Positions 1 through 10,746 of a stretch of 49,223 nucleotides of DNA are shown in pieces. The position numbers were made by a program, and so were the translations under genes. Within the stretch, counting starts at the first letter, position 1. Each line of letters begins with the position of its first letter. Where the stretch lies: assembly GCA_902595225.1 (NCBI GenBank), contig CACJPG010000007.1:1-49223 (forward strand). Direction: 5' to 3'. The stretch comes from an uncultured Thiothrix sp. Its GTDB lineage: Bacteria; Pseudomonadota; Gammaproteobacteria; Poriferisulfidales; GCA-002705445. A model generated the notes under the pieces. It was not told the DNA's origin. It made no database searches and saw only the letters and a program-made list of their open reading frames with translations.

Positions 1-1
1 A

Positions 2-2254
2 ATTTTATTAGATAATATCTCAAAAGATATTCAAGAAAAAATCCAAGGAGTAAGCGAGGTGCTAACTATATTGGATGTACCATTATTAAATAGCCCGAAG
101 ATTAGTTTTTCTGATTTATCAAACGAACAGAGGACGTTGCGTGATAAAGATATTGATTTAAGTTTGGCAAAAGAGGAATTTGAATCTAGCCCGTTATACA
201 AAAATTTATTAATGAGTGAGGATTCAACAACAACTGTTATAGTTGTAAATTTTAAAAAGGACCAGAAATACTTTAACTTATTGAATGAAAGAAATAGATT
301 AAGAGAAATTAACCTATCAAGAGAATTAAGTAATGATGAAAAGTTATTATTAAAAAAATATGAAATCGATTTTAAAGACTATAGCTCTTTTCACGCTCTA
401 GAAGAAAAACAAAATATAAAAGAAATTAGAAAAATAATTAATAATTATAAATCTGAAGCTTCAATGTTTTTAGGTGGTGTTCCAATGATCACCTCAGATA
501 TGACTGATTTCATTGCGCAAGATGTAGAGAAATTTGGAGTTGGGGTTTTTTTATTTTTAATCTTGATTCTATTTTTAATATTTAGGTCTTTTAGATGGGT
601 GTTCATTCCACTATTCGGATGTATTGTTTCCGTATTATTTGTTAGTGGGTTAGCAGGATCTATAGATTGGAGAATAACAGTCATTTCTTCAAATTTTGCA
701 GCTATTCTATTAATAATCACTATGTCGATGACGATTCATTTAGCTGTCAGGTATAGAGAATTAAATTACCAAAAAAAAGATAAAGATAAGTTTGAAATAG
801 TGTCTGAAACTATACATTATATGTTTATTCCTTGTGTATATACATCCCTTACCACAATTGTAGCTTTTGTTTCATTATTTGTTAGTGGGATAAGACCCGT
901 GATTGATTTTGGTCATATGATGACTGTGGGAATAACATCTGCTTTTATAATAACCTTTATTGTCTTTCCCACAATATTAATGATCTTGCCAAGAGAATAT
1001 ATAAAAGAAAAAAATGATATTACGAAAAGCATAACTAAAAAATTCGCAGAATTTTCTATAAATAATTATATAAAAATTATATTTTTCTCAATAGTAGTTA
1101 TTATTATTAGTATTTATGGAATTTCTAAAGTAAAAGTCGAAAATCGCTTTATTGACTATTTTCATTCTGATACAGAAATACATCAAGGTATGTTGGAAAT
1201 TGACAAGAAATTGGGTGGCACTACTCCATTTGATATAATTATTGATAAGCCGCAGTTAAATAATAAAGAAGCTAACAACGATATATTTGAAGATGAATAC
1301 GATAATGAAGATTTAGATTTTGATAGTTTATCCGAAATTTTAGGTGATGATGATGAGGAGATCTCAGGATATTGGCTAAGCAACCCAAAATTTAAAGAAA
1401 TATTAAAAATTCATGATTATTTAGAAGCTCAACCAGAAACTGGAAAAGTTTTGTCCTTAGGAACTTTGTATAGGCTTGCAATCGGTCTGAATAATGACGA
1501 GCCATTATCAGATTTACAAGTTGGCGCTTTAAAAAAAGCATTGTCGCCAGATGTCAAAAAAGTTTTATTAGATCCATATTTATCAGAAGATGAAACCCAA
1601 ACTAGAATAACTTTGAGAATAATTGACTCCGATAAAAATCTTAATAGAAAAGAATTTATCGAGAGGGTAGAAAACTTTATGCATCAAGAAATGAATTATT
1701 CAAAAGATAGATTTAAGACAACAAATATGCTTGTTTTGTATAACAATATGCTTCAAAGTTTATTTTCCTCTCAAATACAAACAATTGGTTTTGTTTTTAT
1801 CTCAATAATGTTTATGTTCGTAATATTATTTCGTTCATTATTTTTGGCAATTATTGCGATAATTCCAAATATTCTTCCTGCAGCTTTAGTTCTTGGCTTT
1901 ATGGGTATTAAGTCAATTCCACTGGATTTAATGACAATTACTATTGCCGCAATAAGTGTGGGAATAGCGGTTGACAATACCATTCATTATATAATTAGGT
2001 TTAAAAGAGAATTTTCAAATAATCAAAATTATCTTGAAACTGTAAAAATCTGTCATGGCAGCATTGGTAAAGCGATGTATTATACTTCATCAATTATAGT
2101 CATAGGTTTTTCAATTTTATCTCTTTCAAACTTCATACCAACAATATATTTTGGACTTTTAACTGGTTTGGCTATGTTAACAGCTCTATTAGCTTCATTG
2201 ACATTATTGCCTTCTTTATTAATATTATTCCAGCCTCTTGGAAAACAAAAATAA
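2..2254 (+). CDS. RND/MMPL-family exporter, 5'-truncated by window edge
   Basis: An inner-membrane transporter of the RND/MMPL superfamily, which typically exports lipids or hydrophobic molecules. The frame stays open to the left edge, so the true start lies outside; the 19 codons before the first GTG (position 59) read as RND-like sequence. About 750 residues are visible. Two clusters of hydrophobic helices are seen, roughly nt 530-1010 and 1780-2230, each with the glycine- and proline-rich helices of this family, separated by a large soluble loop. The loop contains a very acidic stretch encoded near nt 1265-1360. The MlaC-like gene follows 53 bp downstream, a pairing reminiscent of the HpnN/HpnM hopanoid exporter and its periplasmic partner. 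A lipid-trafficking role is therefore likely, but the substrate is unknown. Confidence 0.8.
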   Translation: MLLDNISKDIQEKIQGVSEVLTILDVPLLNSPKISFSDLSNEQRTLRDKDIDLSLAKEEFESSPLYKNLLMSEDSTTTVIVVNFKKDQKYFNLLNERNRLREINLSRELSNDEKLLLKKYEIDFKDYSSFHALEEKQNIKEIRKIINNYKSEASMFLGGVPMITSDMTDFIAQDVEKFGVGVFLFLILILFLIFRSFRWVFIPLFGCIVSVLFVSGLAGSIDWRITVISSNFAAILLIITMSMTIHLAVRYRELNYQKKDKDKFEIVSETIHYMFIPCVYTSLTTIVAFVSLFVSGIRPVIDFGHMMTVGITSAFIITFIVFPTILMILPREYIKEKNDITKSITKKFAEFSINNYIKIIFFSIVVIIISIYGISKVKVENRFIDYFHSDTEIHQGMLEIDKKLGGTTPFDIIIDKPQLNNKEANNDIFEDEYDNEDLDFDSLSEILGDDDEEISGYWLSNPKFKEILKIHDYLEAQPETGKVLSLGTLYRLAIGLNNDEPLSDLQVGALKKALSPDVKKVLLDPYLSEDETQTRITLRIIDSDKNLNRKEFIERVENFMHQEMNYSKDRFKTTNMLVLYNNMLQSLFSSQIQTIGFVFISIMFMFVILFRSLFLAIIAIIPNILPAALVLGFMGIKSIPLDLMTITIAAISVGIAVDNTIHYIIRFKREFSNNQNYLETVKICHGSIGKAMYYTSSIIVIGFSILSLSNFIPTIYFGLLTGLAMLTALLASLTLLPSLLILFQPLGKQK

Positions 2255-2307
2255 TTATGATGTTTCTTGAAGAAACATATAATTGTATGAAATAATAATA
2301 CCTATAT

Positions 2308-4816
<2,509 letters not shown>

Positions 4817-4828
4817 AGATTTAAGTTT

Positions 4829-5875
4829 ATGGCACTCAAAACAGACGATTTAAGAATAATTGAAATGCAAGAATTAAGCACTCCAGAAGAAGTGAGAGGT
4901 GAACTACCAGTTACTGAGAGTGATGCAAAAAATATATTATCGTCAAGAAAGACTATAGAGAATATATTGGATGAAAAAGATGATAGAATTTTTGTGGTTG
5001 TCGGCCCATGTTCTATTCATGATCCAATTGCTGCAATGGATTATGCGAACCGATTGAAAAAAATTTCAGATAAGGTTTCAAGTAATCTTTTTATAGTTAT
5101 GAGAGTCTATTTTGAGAAACCAAGAACTACTATTGGTTGGAAAGGTCTCATTAACGATCCTATGCTTGATGGGAGTTTTAAAATTAATGAAGGAATTCGG
5201 ATAGGTCGAAAACTTCTTCTAGATATAGTTAATTTGGGTTTGCCAACAGGTACCGAATATTTAGATTTAATAAGCCCACAATATATTGCTGATATTATAA
5301 GTTGGGGCGCTATTGGTGCTAGAACAACAGAGAGCCAATGTCATAGAGAACTGGCATCAGGTTTGTCATGCCCAATAGGCTTTAAAAACGGTACTGATGG
5401 AAATCTTCAAATTACATTTGATGCAATAAAAGCAGCATCTGGGGCTCACCATTTTCTTTCGGTAACAAAAGAGGGAAATTCAGCAATTTTTTCTACAAGC
5501 GGAAACCCATATTGCCATACTATCTTAAGAGGTGGCAGCAAAGGAATTAATTATGACTCAAAAAGTATTGATGAAGTTTCAGCAAGATTAGACAAAGCTG
5601 GATTGCCTCAACAAATAATAGTTGATTGTAGTCATGCAAACAGCATGAAGGATCACAAAAAACAAATTACAGTTGTTGAAGACCTAGCTAAGCAGTTAAG
5701 TCATGGTGAAAAAAGAATTAAGGGTCTGATGATTGAAAGCAATATTACTGAGGGTAATCAAAATATTAATGACCCAAACCTTATTTATGGTAAGAGTGTT
5801 ACAGATGCTTGTATTGGATGGGAAGATACAGAAAAAGTTTTATACACCCTGTCTGAAGCAATAGAAAAAAGATAA
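4829..5875 (+). CDS. aroG: 3-deoxy-7-phosphoheptulonate (DAHP) synthase, class I AroFGH type
   Basis: Condenses PEP with erythrose-4-phosphate, the entry step of the shikimate pathway. The 348-residue length matches E. coli AroF/G/H. Motifs seen are 'VVVGPCSIHD' with the metal-ligand cysteine, 'RVYFEKPRTTIGWKGL', 'IGARTTESQCHRELASGLS' and 'IVDCSHANSMKDH'. The N-terminal 'DDLRI' region used for feedback inhibition in E. coli is present, so the enzyme may be regulated, but I cannot tell by which aromatic amino acid. I use the symbol aroG generically. Its insertion between hisG and hisD is unusual, with only 12 and 4 bp to its neighbours, which implies one operon. Confidence 0.93.
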   Translation: MALKTDDLRIIEMQELSTPEEVRGELPVTESDAKNILSSRKTIENILDEKDDRIFVVVGPCSIHDPIAAMDYANRLKKISDKVSSNLFIVMRVYFEKPRTTIGWKGLINDPMLDGSFKINEGIRIGRKLLLDIVNLGLPTGTEYLDLISPQYIADIISWGAIGARTTESQCHRELASGLSCPIGFKNGTDGNLQITFDAIKAASGAHHFLSVTKEGNSAIFSTSGNPYCHTILRGGSKGINYDSKSIDEVSARLDKAGLPQQIIVDCSHANSMKDHKKQITVVEDLAKQLSHGEKRIKGLMIESNITEGNQNINDPNLIYGKSVTDACIGWEDTEKVLYTLSEAIEKR

Positions 5876-5879
5876 TTTG

Positions 5880-7193
5880 ATGATAGAAATAAAAAAGATA
5901 AATTCTAACGAAAATGATTTTCTAAAAATATTAGAAAACCATACAAGAAAAAGGATTAAAAATACCTCTGGGGTTAAGGAAAGAGTTGAAAATATAATTT
6001 CTGAAGTGAGAAATTATGGAGATGACGCCTTATTAAGATTTTCAAAAGAATTTGATAATTTTGATGTTTCCGAACCAAAAGAGTTTGAAATATCTAAAAA
6101 AGAATTCTCAGAATCTCTTCCGAAAATTTCAAAAAAAGAATTTGATGCCCTTAGTTTTGCAAAGAAAAGAATTGAAGAATTTTCAAATCATCAAAAATCA
6201 GATTCATGGATGTATAGCAGTGATGGAATTCAATTAGGAGAAAAAGTAACACCAATAGAAAAAGTTGGTATATATGTTCCAGGTGGCTTGGCAGTTTATC
6301 CTTCAAGTGTTCTAATGAATTCAGTTCCAGCAAAAGTCGCAGGTGTTAAAGAGATTATTATGGTTGTCCCATCTCCTGGAGGACATGTAAGCAACTTGGT
6401 CTTAGCTGCTGCACACTTAGGCGGTGTTGATAGACTGTTTAAAATAGGCGGAGCTCAGGCTATTGCTGCTTTAGCAATAGGGACAAAAACAATACCAAAG
6501 GTTAATATGATTGTGGGGCCTGGTAATCAATATGTTGCAGAAGCTAAAAAAGAACTGTATGGCGAGGTTGGAATTGATAGCTTTGCAGGGCCTTCAGAAA
6601 TTTTAGTTATAGCGGACACCGATGCAAATCCGAAATGGATTGCTGCTGACTTATTTTCTCAGGCAGAGCATGATGAGCTTGCACAGGCTGTGCTTATATC
6701 ACCCGATCAAAATTTATTGGATAAGGTCGAAAAAATTATCAATGAAACAATTTCTGCGCAGAAAAGAAAGGAAATTATTAAGTCATCTTTAGAAAACTTC
6801 GGCTTATTAATAAAATCGAAAAATATTATGGATGCTATTGATATTTCAAATGAATTAGCACCAGAACACTTACAATTATCGATAAAAAATAGCGAAGACT
6901 ACCTTGATAAAATTACTAATGCAGGAGCAATTTTTTTAGGCGAATATACGCCTGAAGTTTTTGGAGATTACTGCGCAGGCTCAAATCATGTTTTACCCAC
7001 CGTTGGCACTGCAAAATTTTCTTCACCTTTGGGTGTTCAAGATTTTATAAAAAGATCTAATATAATAAAATGCTCCGAAAAATCTTCAAAGGTATTAGCT
7101 GAACACGCTTCTGTGATAGCAAATGCAGAAGGGCTTTTTTCTCATAAAGAATCAGCATCTTTTAGAAAATCTAAGGTAATAAGTGATGAATAA
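5880..7193 (+). CDS. hisD: Histidinol dehydrogenase
   Basis: Oxidises L-histidinol to L-histidine in two NAD-dependent steps. It has 437 residues from the ATG at 5880, preferred over the TTG one codon upstream. Zinc and catalytic regions are visible: 'FSQAEHDELAQAVL' (Gln and His ligands), 'APEHLQL', 'GDYCAGSNHVLPT' and the C-terminal 'EGLFSH'. The cofactor and substrate region 'KVGIYVPGG' to 'GPGNQYVAEAK' is intact. It starts 4 bp after the aroG stop, and hisC begins inside its 3' end. Confidence 0.96.
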   Translation: MIEIKKINSNENDFLKILENHTRKRIKNTSGVKERVENIISEVRNYGDDALLRFSKEFDNFDVSEPKEFEISKKEFSESLPKISKKEFDALSFAKKRIEEFSNHQKSDSWMYSSDGIQLGEKVTPIEKVGIYVPGGLAVYPSSVLMNSVPAKVAGVKEIIMVVPSPGGHVSNLVLAAAHLGGVDRLFKIGGAQAIAALAIGTKTIPKVNMIVGPGNQYVAEAKKELYGEVGIDSFAGPSEILVIADTDANPKWIAADLFSQAEHDELAQAVLISPDQNLLDKVEKIINETISAQKRKEIIKSSLENFGLLIKSKNIMDAIDISNELAPEHLQLSIKNSEDYLDKITNAGAIFLGEYTPEVFGDYCAGSNHVLPTVGTAKFSSPLGVQDFIKRSNIIKCSEKSSKVLAEHASVIANAEGLFSHKESASFRKSKVISDE

Positions 7194-8256
7194 TAAAATA
7201 AAGAATTTTTTTAGATCCGATATTGACGAAATAAAAGAATATGAAATATTGGATTCTAATGGCATGGTAAAACTAGACGCTATGGAAAATCCTTTTGATT
7301 TAGGGCTTGAATTTCAAACTAGTTTCATCCCATCAAGCGAAATTAATATAAATCGTTATCCTGACGGTTCTTGTAAAAATTTGATAAATAAACTTAAATC
7401 TAATTTAAGTGTAAGTGAAAAAGATAATATATTAATTGGGAATGGTTCTGATGAACTAATACAAATTATATGTATGGCCTTTCAAAAAGAAGGGAATGTA
7501 GTGCTTTGTCCTGAGCCTACATTTAGTATGTATAAAAATATAGCTAAATTTGTAGGATTAAAATTTGAATCGGTGTTTTTAAGAGAAGATTTTTCTCTGG
7601 ATGTAGATAATATGTGTGAGAGCATTGCTAGACATGATCCAGCAATAATTTTTCTAGCATATCCAAATAACCCCACTGGTAATATATGGCAAAAATCAGA
7701 TTTAAAAAAAATCATTGAAAGTACAAACGGTATTGTTGTAATAGATGAGGCATATAGGCCATTTTCTGGAGTATCTTTCATTGAAGAAATGAGAAATTAC
7801 GAAAATTTATTAATCATGGGCACACTTTCAAAAAATGGCTTAGCAGGCTTAAGACTAGGCTATTTAATTGGAAAACAAAATATTATTAGAAAAATAAATA
7901 AACTTCGATTGCCTTTCAATGTGAATTCAATATCACAAAGGGTCTCAGAACTTATGCTTGATAAAGGTGATTATTTAGCTTCTCAAGCAAAAGACATAAT
8001 AAAATTTAGAGAATTGATGATTGCAGAAATGCGAAAAATAGAGAAAATCGAGGTATACGATAGTAGTACAAATTTTGTTCTATTTAAAATCAAAGAAGGA
8101 TCGGCAAGTCATGTATTTGATGTGCTTTTGAAGAAAAAAATTCTCATAAAAGATATGTCTAGAAATAGCATGCTAGATAATTGTCTAAGAGTGACAGTTG
8201 GTACAGAAAAGGAGAACAAATTATTTATACAATCTTTGGAAAATGCTCTGAATTAA
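7186..8256 (+). CDS. hisC: Histidinol-phosphate aminotransferase
   Basis: A PLP-dependent class I/II aminotransferase that makes histidinol phosphate from imidazole acetol phosphate. It has 356 residues from the ATG at 7186; the adjacent in-frame GTG at 7183 is possible but less likely. Seen motifs are the N-terminal 'LDAMENP', 'GNGSDELI', 'AYPNNPTGNIW', 'VIDEAYRPFSG' and the PLP lysine in 'GTLSKNGLAGLRLGYL'. It overlaps hisD by 8 bp. Family members can also transaminate aromatic keto acids, which would fit the neighbouring DAHP synthase, but that is inference. It ends the mur/his/aro run. Confidence 0.93.
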   Translation: MNNKIKNFFRSDIDEIKEYEILDSNGMVKLDAMENPFDLGLEFQTSFIPSSEININRYPDGSCKNLINKLKSNLSVSEKDNILIGNGSDELIQIICMAFQKEGNVVLCPEPTFSMYKNIAKFVGLKFESVFLREDFSLDVDNMCESIARHDPAIIFLAYPNNPTGNIWQKSDLKKIIESTNGIVVIDEAYRPFSGVSFIEEMRNYENLLIMGTLSKNGLAGLRLGYLIGKQNIIRKINKLRLPFNVNSISQRVSELMLDKGDYLASQAKDIIKFRELMIAEMRKIEKIEVYDSSTNFVLFKIKEGSASHVFDVLLKKKILIKDMSRNSMLDNCLRVTVGTEKENKLFIQSLENALN

Positions 8257-8293
8257 CCTTTTTCTAACAAAAAAAAAATATTATGTGCTAAAA

Positions 8294-8299
8294 TATAAT
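8294..8299 (+). promoter_or_regulatory. Candidate -10 box (TATAAT) upstream of petA
   Basis: A perfect TATAAT lies in the 100-bp gap between hisC and the Rieske gene, 57 bp before the petA ATG. The expected -35 position falls in an A-run with no recognisable hexamer, so the promoter call rests on the -10 box and on the gap itself. The petA ribosome-binding site is AAGGAA, a few bases before the ATG. Confidence 0.35.
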
Positions 8300-8356
8300 T
8301 AATTAATAATAAAAACAATATAAATTAATTACAGTTATTTATAAGGAAATCAATCA

Positions 8357-8938
8357 ATGTCGAGTGACAATCCTGACAATAGCAGAAGAAAATTCTTGTC
8401 TGGAAGTTTAACCTTAGTTGGGGGAACTGGTGCTGCAGCGACCCTATGGCCTTTTTTATCCTCAATGGCACCAAGTGCAAAAGCAAAAGCTGCAGGTGCA
8501 CCTGTAAAAGTAGATATTAGTGAATTGAAAGATGGCGAAAAAATAGATCTAATTTGGAGAAAAAAACCTATATGGGTTGTTAAAAGAACTCAAAAAATGC
8601 TTGATAGTATTAATACAAACGAAACTAAGCATAAAGACCCATTATCTGAGAATACTGAACAACAGCCGAACTTTGCACAAAATAAGTTTAGATCAATTAG
8701 GCCTGAAGTATTAGTTTTAGAGGGTGTATGTACCCACCTTGGTTGTAACCCAGCATATAATCCAGATGAAAATAATTTTTTCTGTGCTTGTCATGGCTCT
8801 AAGTTTGATATGGCCGGTAAGGTATCTAACGGAAGTCCAGCAGGAGCAAACTTGAAAGTGCCCCCATACAGGTTTGAAAATGATAACACTATTATAGTTG
8901 GGGAAATGCCAGAAAAAGTTGATATTGATAAAGTTTAA
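8357..8938 (+). CDS. petA: Ubiquinol-cytochrome c reductase iron-sulfur (Rieske) subunit
   Basis: The [2Fe-2S] subunit of the cytochrome bc1 complex, accepting electrons from quinol at the outer face of the inner membrane. It has 193 residues. An N-terminal twin-arginine signal anchor ('SRRKFLSG' followed by a hydrophobic stretch to about residue 45) suggests Tat export. The cluster boxes are 'CTHLGC' (C125, H127, C130) and 'CACHGS' (C143, C145, H146): two Cys and two His ligands plus the structural disulfide pair. The linker at about residues 85-110 is polar. It is normally followed within a few bases by petB; here a 220-bp gap intervenes. Confidence 0.95.
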   Translation: MSSDNPDNSRRKFLSGSLTLVGGTGAAATLWPFLSSMAPSAKAKAAGAPVKVDISELKDGEKIDLIWRKKPIWVVKRTQKMLDSINTNETKHKDPLSENTEQQPNFAQNKFRSIRPEVLVLEGVCTHLGCNPAYNPDENNFFCACHGSKFDMAGKVSNGSPAGANLKVPPYRFENDNTIIVGEMPEKVDIDKV

Positions 8939-9021
8939 GGTCTTTAATAATTATTTATTATTAAATTTATGTTAAAGAATTTTAAGTTGCATTTGTTGTT
9001 AAATGGTGTAATATTTTGTTG

Positions 9022-9143
9022 CACACTTCTTACACACATTTGTGCGGACAGTTTTTTTAAAAAGTACTGAAAAACTGTCTTTTAAAAAGTTATAAGAAAG
9101 CTGATTTAACTGTGTTTTAAAAATAACACACTTTTACACACTA
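9022..9143 (+). repeat. Pair of imperfect ACAC-rich direct repeats upstream of petB
   Basis: Two similar 17-nt elements, CACACTTCTTACACACA (9022-9038) and CACACTTTTACACACTA (9127-9143), lie about 105 bp apart in the 220-bp gap between petA and petB. The second ends just before the petB ribosome-binding site. Because the downstream reading frame starts with an integrase-like segment, these may be remnants of recombinase binding or regulatory sequence. That is inference. The rest of the gap is AT-rich with two hairpins. Confidence 0.5.
9047..9079 (+). terminator. 10-bp hairpin followed by TTTT, possible terminator or attenuator
   Basis: GACAGTTTTT (9047-9056) and AAAAACTGTC (9070-9079) form a perfect 10-bp stem with a 13-nt loop, followed by four T. 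It lies 108 bp past petA and 80 bp before petB. The stem is half A/T and the T-tract is short, so termination would be partial at best. A second, weaker hairpin (TGTGTT 9111-9116 with AACACA 9125-9130) follows. Confidence 0.4.
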
Positions 9144-9158
9144 TTTTAGGAGAAAATT

Positions 9159-10739
9159 TTGGAAAAAGTACTTTTGAGGGATGGCGAGATAACACTCCAC
9201 ACTCGCGAAAGAAGTAATAAGTGGCAAATGTACATTAATATCAAGGGAACTGATGTTTTTGTAAGAAAGAGCACTGGAACGTCAAATTTGGATGACGCTG
9301 CACAAATTGCTACAAATTATTATGATAAATTAAAAGCAAATGCCAGCACAGCCTCAAATAGTGCAACTGGAGTCATTGGGTGGATTGATGAAAGGCTTCC
9401 GATATTAAGCTTTGTGAGAGATCATCTTACAAATTACTATGCTCCTAAAAACTTTAATTTTTGGTATTTCTTTGGTTCTTTGGCATTTTTGATTCTTTTC
9501 TTACAAATCTTTACTGGAATATTTCTAGCAATGCATTATAAACCAGATGCAAAGTTAGCTTTTGACTCTGTAGAGTTTATCATGCGGGATGTAAACTTGG
9601 GCTGGCTAATAAGATACATGCATTCAACGGGGGCTTCTGCTTTTTTTGTTGTGGTTTATCTACATATGTTTAGAGCTCTCATGTATGGATCATTCAAAAA
9701 GCCAAGAGAGCTTATATGGCTTTTTGGGGTTTTCATTTATTTAGCGCTAATGGCAGAGGCCTTCATGGGCTACCTTCTTCCATGGGGACAAATGTCTTAT
9801 TGGGGCGCACAGGTTATTATTAATCTTTTTACAACTATACCATTTATTGGACCAGAGCTTGGAGTTTGGATTAGGGGAGATTTCGCAATTTCAGATCCTA
9901 CATTAACAAGATTTTTTGCATTACATATTGTGGCAGTTCCAATGGTAATTTTACTTTTAGTAATTTTACATCTTGCAGCACTTCATACAGTTGGCTCAAA
10001 TAATCCTGACGGAGTAGAAATTAAGAAACACAAAGATGAAAATGGCATTCCATTAGATGGAGTTCCATTCCATCCTTACTATACTGTCAAAGATTTCGTG
10101 GGAATCGGGGTTTTCCTTTTCCTATTTTCATTAACTGTGTTTTTTATGCCAGAAATGGGAGGATATTTTTTAGAACACGCAAACTTTATCCCAGCAAATC
10201 CTTTGGTTACACCTGAACATATAGCACCGGTGTGGTACTTTACGCCATTCTATAGCATTTTGAGGGCAATTCCTGATCCTGCTTTTGGTGCACTAGCGAT
10301 GCTATTGTCTATTGTTGTTTTATTCTTTCTTCCTTGGATAGATAAAAACCCAATAAAATCCATAAGGTATAGAAGTATGTTATTTAGAGTAAATCTATTT
10401 GTATTTGTTACTGGATTTCTCATTCTTGGATATTTAGGGGTAAAAGCTCCAACGCCTCTGTATAGTGCATTAGCCCTAAGATTTAGTGAAATGTATTTTA
10501 TCTTCTTTGCACTCCTTTTCTTCTATAGTAAATCAAGGGGAAGTTTCTATAGTTTCTTTTATTCAGGGATAATTATATCTTTAATAACACTTTATGATAT
10601 TACAAGAATAAATCTCGAAAATTATATAATGGTAATTATTGGATTAGCTTTTGTATGTGCATTTGTATTATTTATGACAATTTCGCCACTTTATACTAAT
10701 TTGAATAGAGAAAAAGAAGTTCCAGAAAGGGTAACTTAA
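9159..10739 (+). CDS. petB: Cytochrome b of bc1 complex with integrase-like N-terminal extension
   Basis: The membrane subunit of the bc1 complex holding both b hemes and the quinone sites. The cytochrome b core runs from about residue 74 ('GWIDERLPI') to the C-terminus 'VPERVT'. Heme ligands are H155/H169 and H256/H271, and the Qo motif is 'PVWYFTPFYSILRA', the form common in beta/gammaproteobacteria. At 526 residues it is roughly 100 longer than usual. Residues 7-63 resemble the N-terminal arm-binding domain of tyrosine recombinases ('ITLHTRERSNKWQ', then 'VRKSTGTSNLDDAAQIA'). About 50 extra residues with two likely membrane helices occur near 457-508. The start is TTG with AGGAGA 5 nt upstream. 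No in-frame ATG or GTG occurs between residue 24 and the cytochrome b core, so the extension appears to be translated. Confidence 0.93.
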   Translation: MEKVLLRDGEITLHTRERSNKWQMYINIKGTDVFVRKSTGTSNLDDAAQIATNYYDKLKANASTASNSATGVIGWIDERLPILSFVRDHLTNYYAPKNFNFWYFFGSLAFLILFLQIFTGIFLAMHYKPDAKLAFDSVEFIMRDVNLGWLIRYMHSTGASAFFVVVYLHMFRALMYGSFKKPRELIWLFGVFIYLALMAEAFMGYLLPWGQMSYWGAQVIINLFTTIPFIGPELGVWIRGDFAISDPTLTRFFALHIVAVPMVILLLVILHLAALHTVGSNNPDGVEIKKHKDENGIPLDGVPFHPYYTVKDFVGIGVFLFLFSLTVFFMPEMGGYFLEHANFIPANPLVTPEHIAPVWYFTPFYSILRAIPDPAFGALAMLLSIVVLFFLPWIDKNPIKSIRYRSMLFRVNLFVFVTGFLILGYLGVKAPTPLYSALALRFSEMYFIFFALLFFYSKSRGSFYSFFYSGIIISLITLYDITRINLENYIMVIIGLAFVCAFVLFMTISPLYTNLNREKEVPERVT

Positions 10740-10746
10740 ATTAACT

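Noticed and set aside
10230-10262. PVWY instead of PEWY in the cytochrome b Qo site as a damaging change
   Set aside because: PVWY is the usual form in many beta- and gammaproteobacterial cytochromes b, so it is not a defect.
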